Shown: in pieces, positions 4,699-6,259 of the stretch | Layout: every line of letters starts with the position of its first letter | How positions within the stretch are numbered: position 1 is the stretch's first letter | From: JAATGI01 sp036510675 | GTDB lineage: Bacteria; Pseudomonadota; Alphaproteobacteria; ATCC43930; CGMCC-115725 | NCBI GenBank assembly: GCA_036510675.1 | Contig: DATCDN010000103.1 | Span: 1 to 6,259, forward strand | Direction: 5' to 3' | DNA: 6,259 nt | Made by a program: the position numbers and the translations under genes | Notes under the pieces: model-generated | The model's input: only the letters and a program-made list of their open reading frames with translations | Told to the model about the DNA's origin: nothing | Databases searched by the model: none

Positions 4699-5940
4699 AT
4701 GACCCCGCCGCAAAACCTGACGATCGATGGCGCGCGCCTGTGGCGCAGCCTGATGGAGATGGCGACCATCGGCGCCACCGCCAAGGGCGGCAGCAAGCGC
4801 CTCGCGCTGAGCGATCTCGACCGGCAAGGCCGCGATCTTTTCGTGCGCTGGTGCGAGGAAGCGGGCTGCACCGTCACCGTGGACCGGATCGGCAATATCT
4901 TCGCCCGCCGCGCCGGCCGGCGCGATGACCTGCCGCCGGTGGTGTGCGGCAGCCATCTCGACACCCAGCCGACCGGGGGAAAGTTCGATGGCGTCTATGG
5001 CGTGCTGGCCGGGCTCGAGGTAATCCGCACCCTCAACGATCTGAAATACGAGACCGACGCGCCGATCGAGGTCTCGGTGTGGACCAACGAGGAGGGGTCG
5101 CGCTTCGCCCCGGCCTGTGTCGGCTCGGGCGTGTTCGCCGGGGTGTTCGATCTCGATTATGGCCATGCCCGCGCCGATCTCGACGGCAAGACGGTGGGCG
5201 AGGAATTGCGCCGCATCGGCTATCTGGGCGACGCGCCGGCCGGCGGGCGGCCGTTCCGCGCCTTCTTCGAGGCGCATATCGAGCAAGGGCCGATCCTCGA
5301 AGCCGAGGGCCGGACCATCGGCGTGGTGCAGGGCATTCAGGGCATCCGCTGGTTCGAGGTGACCATCACCGGCGCCGAGAGCCATGCCGGCACCACGCCG
5401 ATGAACCGGCGCCGCGACGCGCTGCTCGGCGCCGCCCGGATCATCGACCGGGTCAACGCCATCGCGCTGGAATTTCCGCCGGGAGTCTCGACCGTCGGCC
5501 TGCTGCAGGTCAGCCCCAATTCGCGCAACACGATTCCCGGCACGGTGTTCTTCAGCGTCGATCTGCGCCACCCTAAGGATGAGGTGCTGGCGCGGATGGT
5601 GGCGCGGCTCGACGGCGCCCTGCGCGAGGTGTGCGGCGCGGCGGGCCTGACCGCCGAGAATAAAGAGATTTGGCGCTCGCCCGCCGTCCATTACGATCAA
5701 GGCTGCATCGATGCGGTGCGTCAGGCGGCAAACGACATGGGCTATAGCCATCGCGATATCGTTTCGGGCGCCGGCCACGATGCCGGCTATCTGGCGCGGG
5801 TGGCGCCGGTCGGCATGGTGTTCGTGCCGTGCAAGGACGGGCTGAGCCACAACGAGGTCGAGGATGCCGCGCCCGCCGACCTCGCGGCCGGGTGCAACGT
5901 GCTGATGCGCGCGATGCTGGCGCACGCGGCCGGGGGCTGA
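4699..5940 (+). CDS. Zn-dependent M20 amidohydrolase, likely N-carbamoyl-beta-alanine amidohydrolase
   Basis: This 413-residue protein belongs to the hydantoinase/carbamoylase branch of the M20 metallopeptidase fold, which hydrolyses N-carbamoyl amino acids to the amino acid, CO2 and ammonia. Visible metal and catalytic residues are H86 and D88 (GSHLDTQPTGG), bridging D97 (KFDGVYGV), E131/E132 (TNEEGSRF), H193 (EAHIEQGP) and H384 (LSHNE). H229 (GAESHAGTTPM), N277 and R290 (NSRNTIPG, VDLRHP) fit the substrate-carboxylate and dimer-contact residues of the family. Length is normal and nothing is missing. It starts three bases after preA with only a weak AGG upstream, so it is probably translationally coupled. 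Sequence alone does not separate beta-ureidopropionase from L-carbamoylase or allantoate amidohydrolase. The position behind preTA makes N-carbamoyl-beta-alanine (and the beta-aminoisobutyrate analogue from thymine) the best guess; it would then correspond to PydC. Confidence 0.9.
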   Translation: MTPPQNLTIDGARLWRSLMEMATIGATAKGGSKRLALSDLDRQGRDLFVRWCEEAGCTVTVDRIGNIFARRAGRRDDLPPVVCGSHLDTQPTGGKFDGVYGVLAGLEVIRTLNDLKYETDAPIEVSVWTNEEGSRFAPACVGSGVFAGVFDLDYGHARADLDGKTVGEELRRIGYLGDAPAGGRPFRAFFEAHIEQGPILEAEGRTIGVVQGIQGIRWFEVTITGAESHAGTTPMNRRRDALLGAARIIDRVNAIALEFPPGVSTVGLLQVSPNSRNTIPGTVFFSVDLRHPKDEVLARMVARLDGALREVCGAAGLTAENKEIWRSPAVHYDQGCIDAVRQAANDMGYSHRDIVSGAGHDAGYLARVAPVGMVFVPCKDGLSHNEVEDAAPADLAAGCNVLMRAMLAHAAGG

Positions 5941-5945
5941 GGCGG

Positions 5946-6259
5946 GTGGCGAAGATCGAACGCTTGCGCGATCGCGGCGGCGCCGAGGTATCGCCCGCCC
6001 CGCGCCGGGAGGCTGTTGTCGAAATCGCGGGCCTCAATCTGGTTTTCCAGACCGCGGATACACCGGTGAAGGCGCTGTCCGAGGTCGATCTGGTCGTCAA
6101 CAAAGGCGATTTCATCTCGCTGATCGGGCCGTCGGGCTGTGGCAAGACCACGCTGCTCCGTGTCATCGCCGATCTGGAACGCGCCACCAGCGGCCACATC
6201 AAGGTCAACGGCGTCTCGCCGGAGGAGGCGCGGCTGAAGCGCGCCTATGGCTATGTCTT
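5946..6259 (+). CDS. ABC transporter ATP-binding protein, 5' part (cut by window end)
   Basis: The frame stays open to the window edge and gives 104 residues plus part of a codon. The core begins near residue 24 (VVEIAGLNLVF), followed by VKALSEVDLVVNKGDFISL, the Walker A motif GPSGCGKTT at 61-69, and LLRVIADLERATSGHIKVNG. The sequence stops at AYGYV, just where the Q-loop is expected. The style is that of nitrate/taurine/thiamine-precursor importers (the NrtD, SsuB, TauB and ThiZ group), cytoplasmic ATPases that drive uptake with a permease and a periplasmic binding protein. The GTG at 5946, 5 nt after the amidohydrolase stop and just behind GAGG, is the likely start; no ATG is available. 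Sitting in the preTA operon, it probably powers import of a pyrimidine or related compound, which is inference. Confidence 0.88.
   Translation, partial: MAKIERLRDRGGAEVSPAPRREAVVEIAGLNLVFQTADTPVKALSEVDLVVNKGDFISLIGPSGCGKTTLLRVIADLERATSGHIKVNGVSPEEARLKRAYGYV

Noticed and set aside
4060..5925. 621-codon open frame on the minus strand opposite preA and the amidohydrolase
   Set aside because: It is an antisense shadow of high-GC genes, rich in Arg, Ala, His and Asp without any domain, while both plus-strand proteins carry intact family motifs.
1..6259. CRISPR array, tRNA or rRNA
   Set aside because: I saw no regularly spaced direct repeats, no tRNA-like cloverleaf with a T-loop consensus, and no rRNA signature.

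Overview
The window reads as high-GC proteobacterial DNA, most likely from an alphaproteobacterium. I infer this from the codon bias, the RutR-type regulation, a split bacterial dihydropyrimidine dehydrogenase, and intergenic palindromic repeats of a style I associate with alphaproteobacterial genomes. No genus can be named from the sequence alone.

Layout. Positions 1-272 hold no supportable gene, only a cluster of small hairpins and a fragment of a repeat. Positions 273-901 (minus strand) carry a two-gene toxin-antitoxin module: an AbrB/SpoVT-fold antitoxin followed by a PIN-domain VapC toxin, joined by an ATGA stop/start overlap and preceded by a recognisable promoter. Positions 970-1635 (minus) encode a RutR-like TetR regulator. 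The 264-bp divergent intergenic region (1636-1899) contains two inverted copies of a REP-like hairpin element and, next to the oxidoreductase gene, a 22-bp imperfect palindrome that fits the RutR operator. From 1900 to the end of the window (plus) runs one apparent operon: preT (pydX), a 109-bp branched inverted repeat, preA (pydA), an M20-family N-carbamoyl-beta-alanine amidohydrolase, and the 5' part of an ABC-transporter ATPase gene cut by the window edge.

How the genes fit together. This is a reductive pyrimidine catabolism locus. PreT takes electrons from NAD(P)H through FAD and Fe-S clusters to PreA, which reduces uracil or thymine to the 5,6-dihydro base. The M20 amidohydrolase performs the last step, N-carbamoyl-beta-alanine to beta-alanine, CO2 and ammonia. 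The middle step, dihydropyrimidinase, is not encoded here and should lie elsewhere, perhaps just downstream. The ABC ATPase, 5 bp behind the amidohydrolase, probably belongs to an importer for a pyrimidine or a related precursor. The RutR-like protein probably represses the operon until pyrimidine is available.

There is no clear sign of a wholly new system. The points most worth a second look are the RutR operator, the structured repeat inside the preT-preA transcript, compensatory base changes between the two REP-like copies, and the promoter/direct-repeat arrangement in front of the toxin-antitoxin pair.
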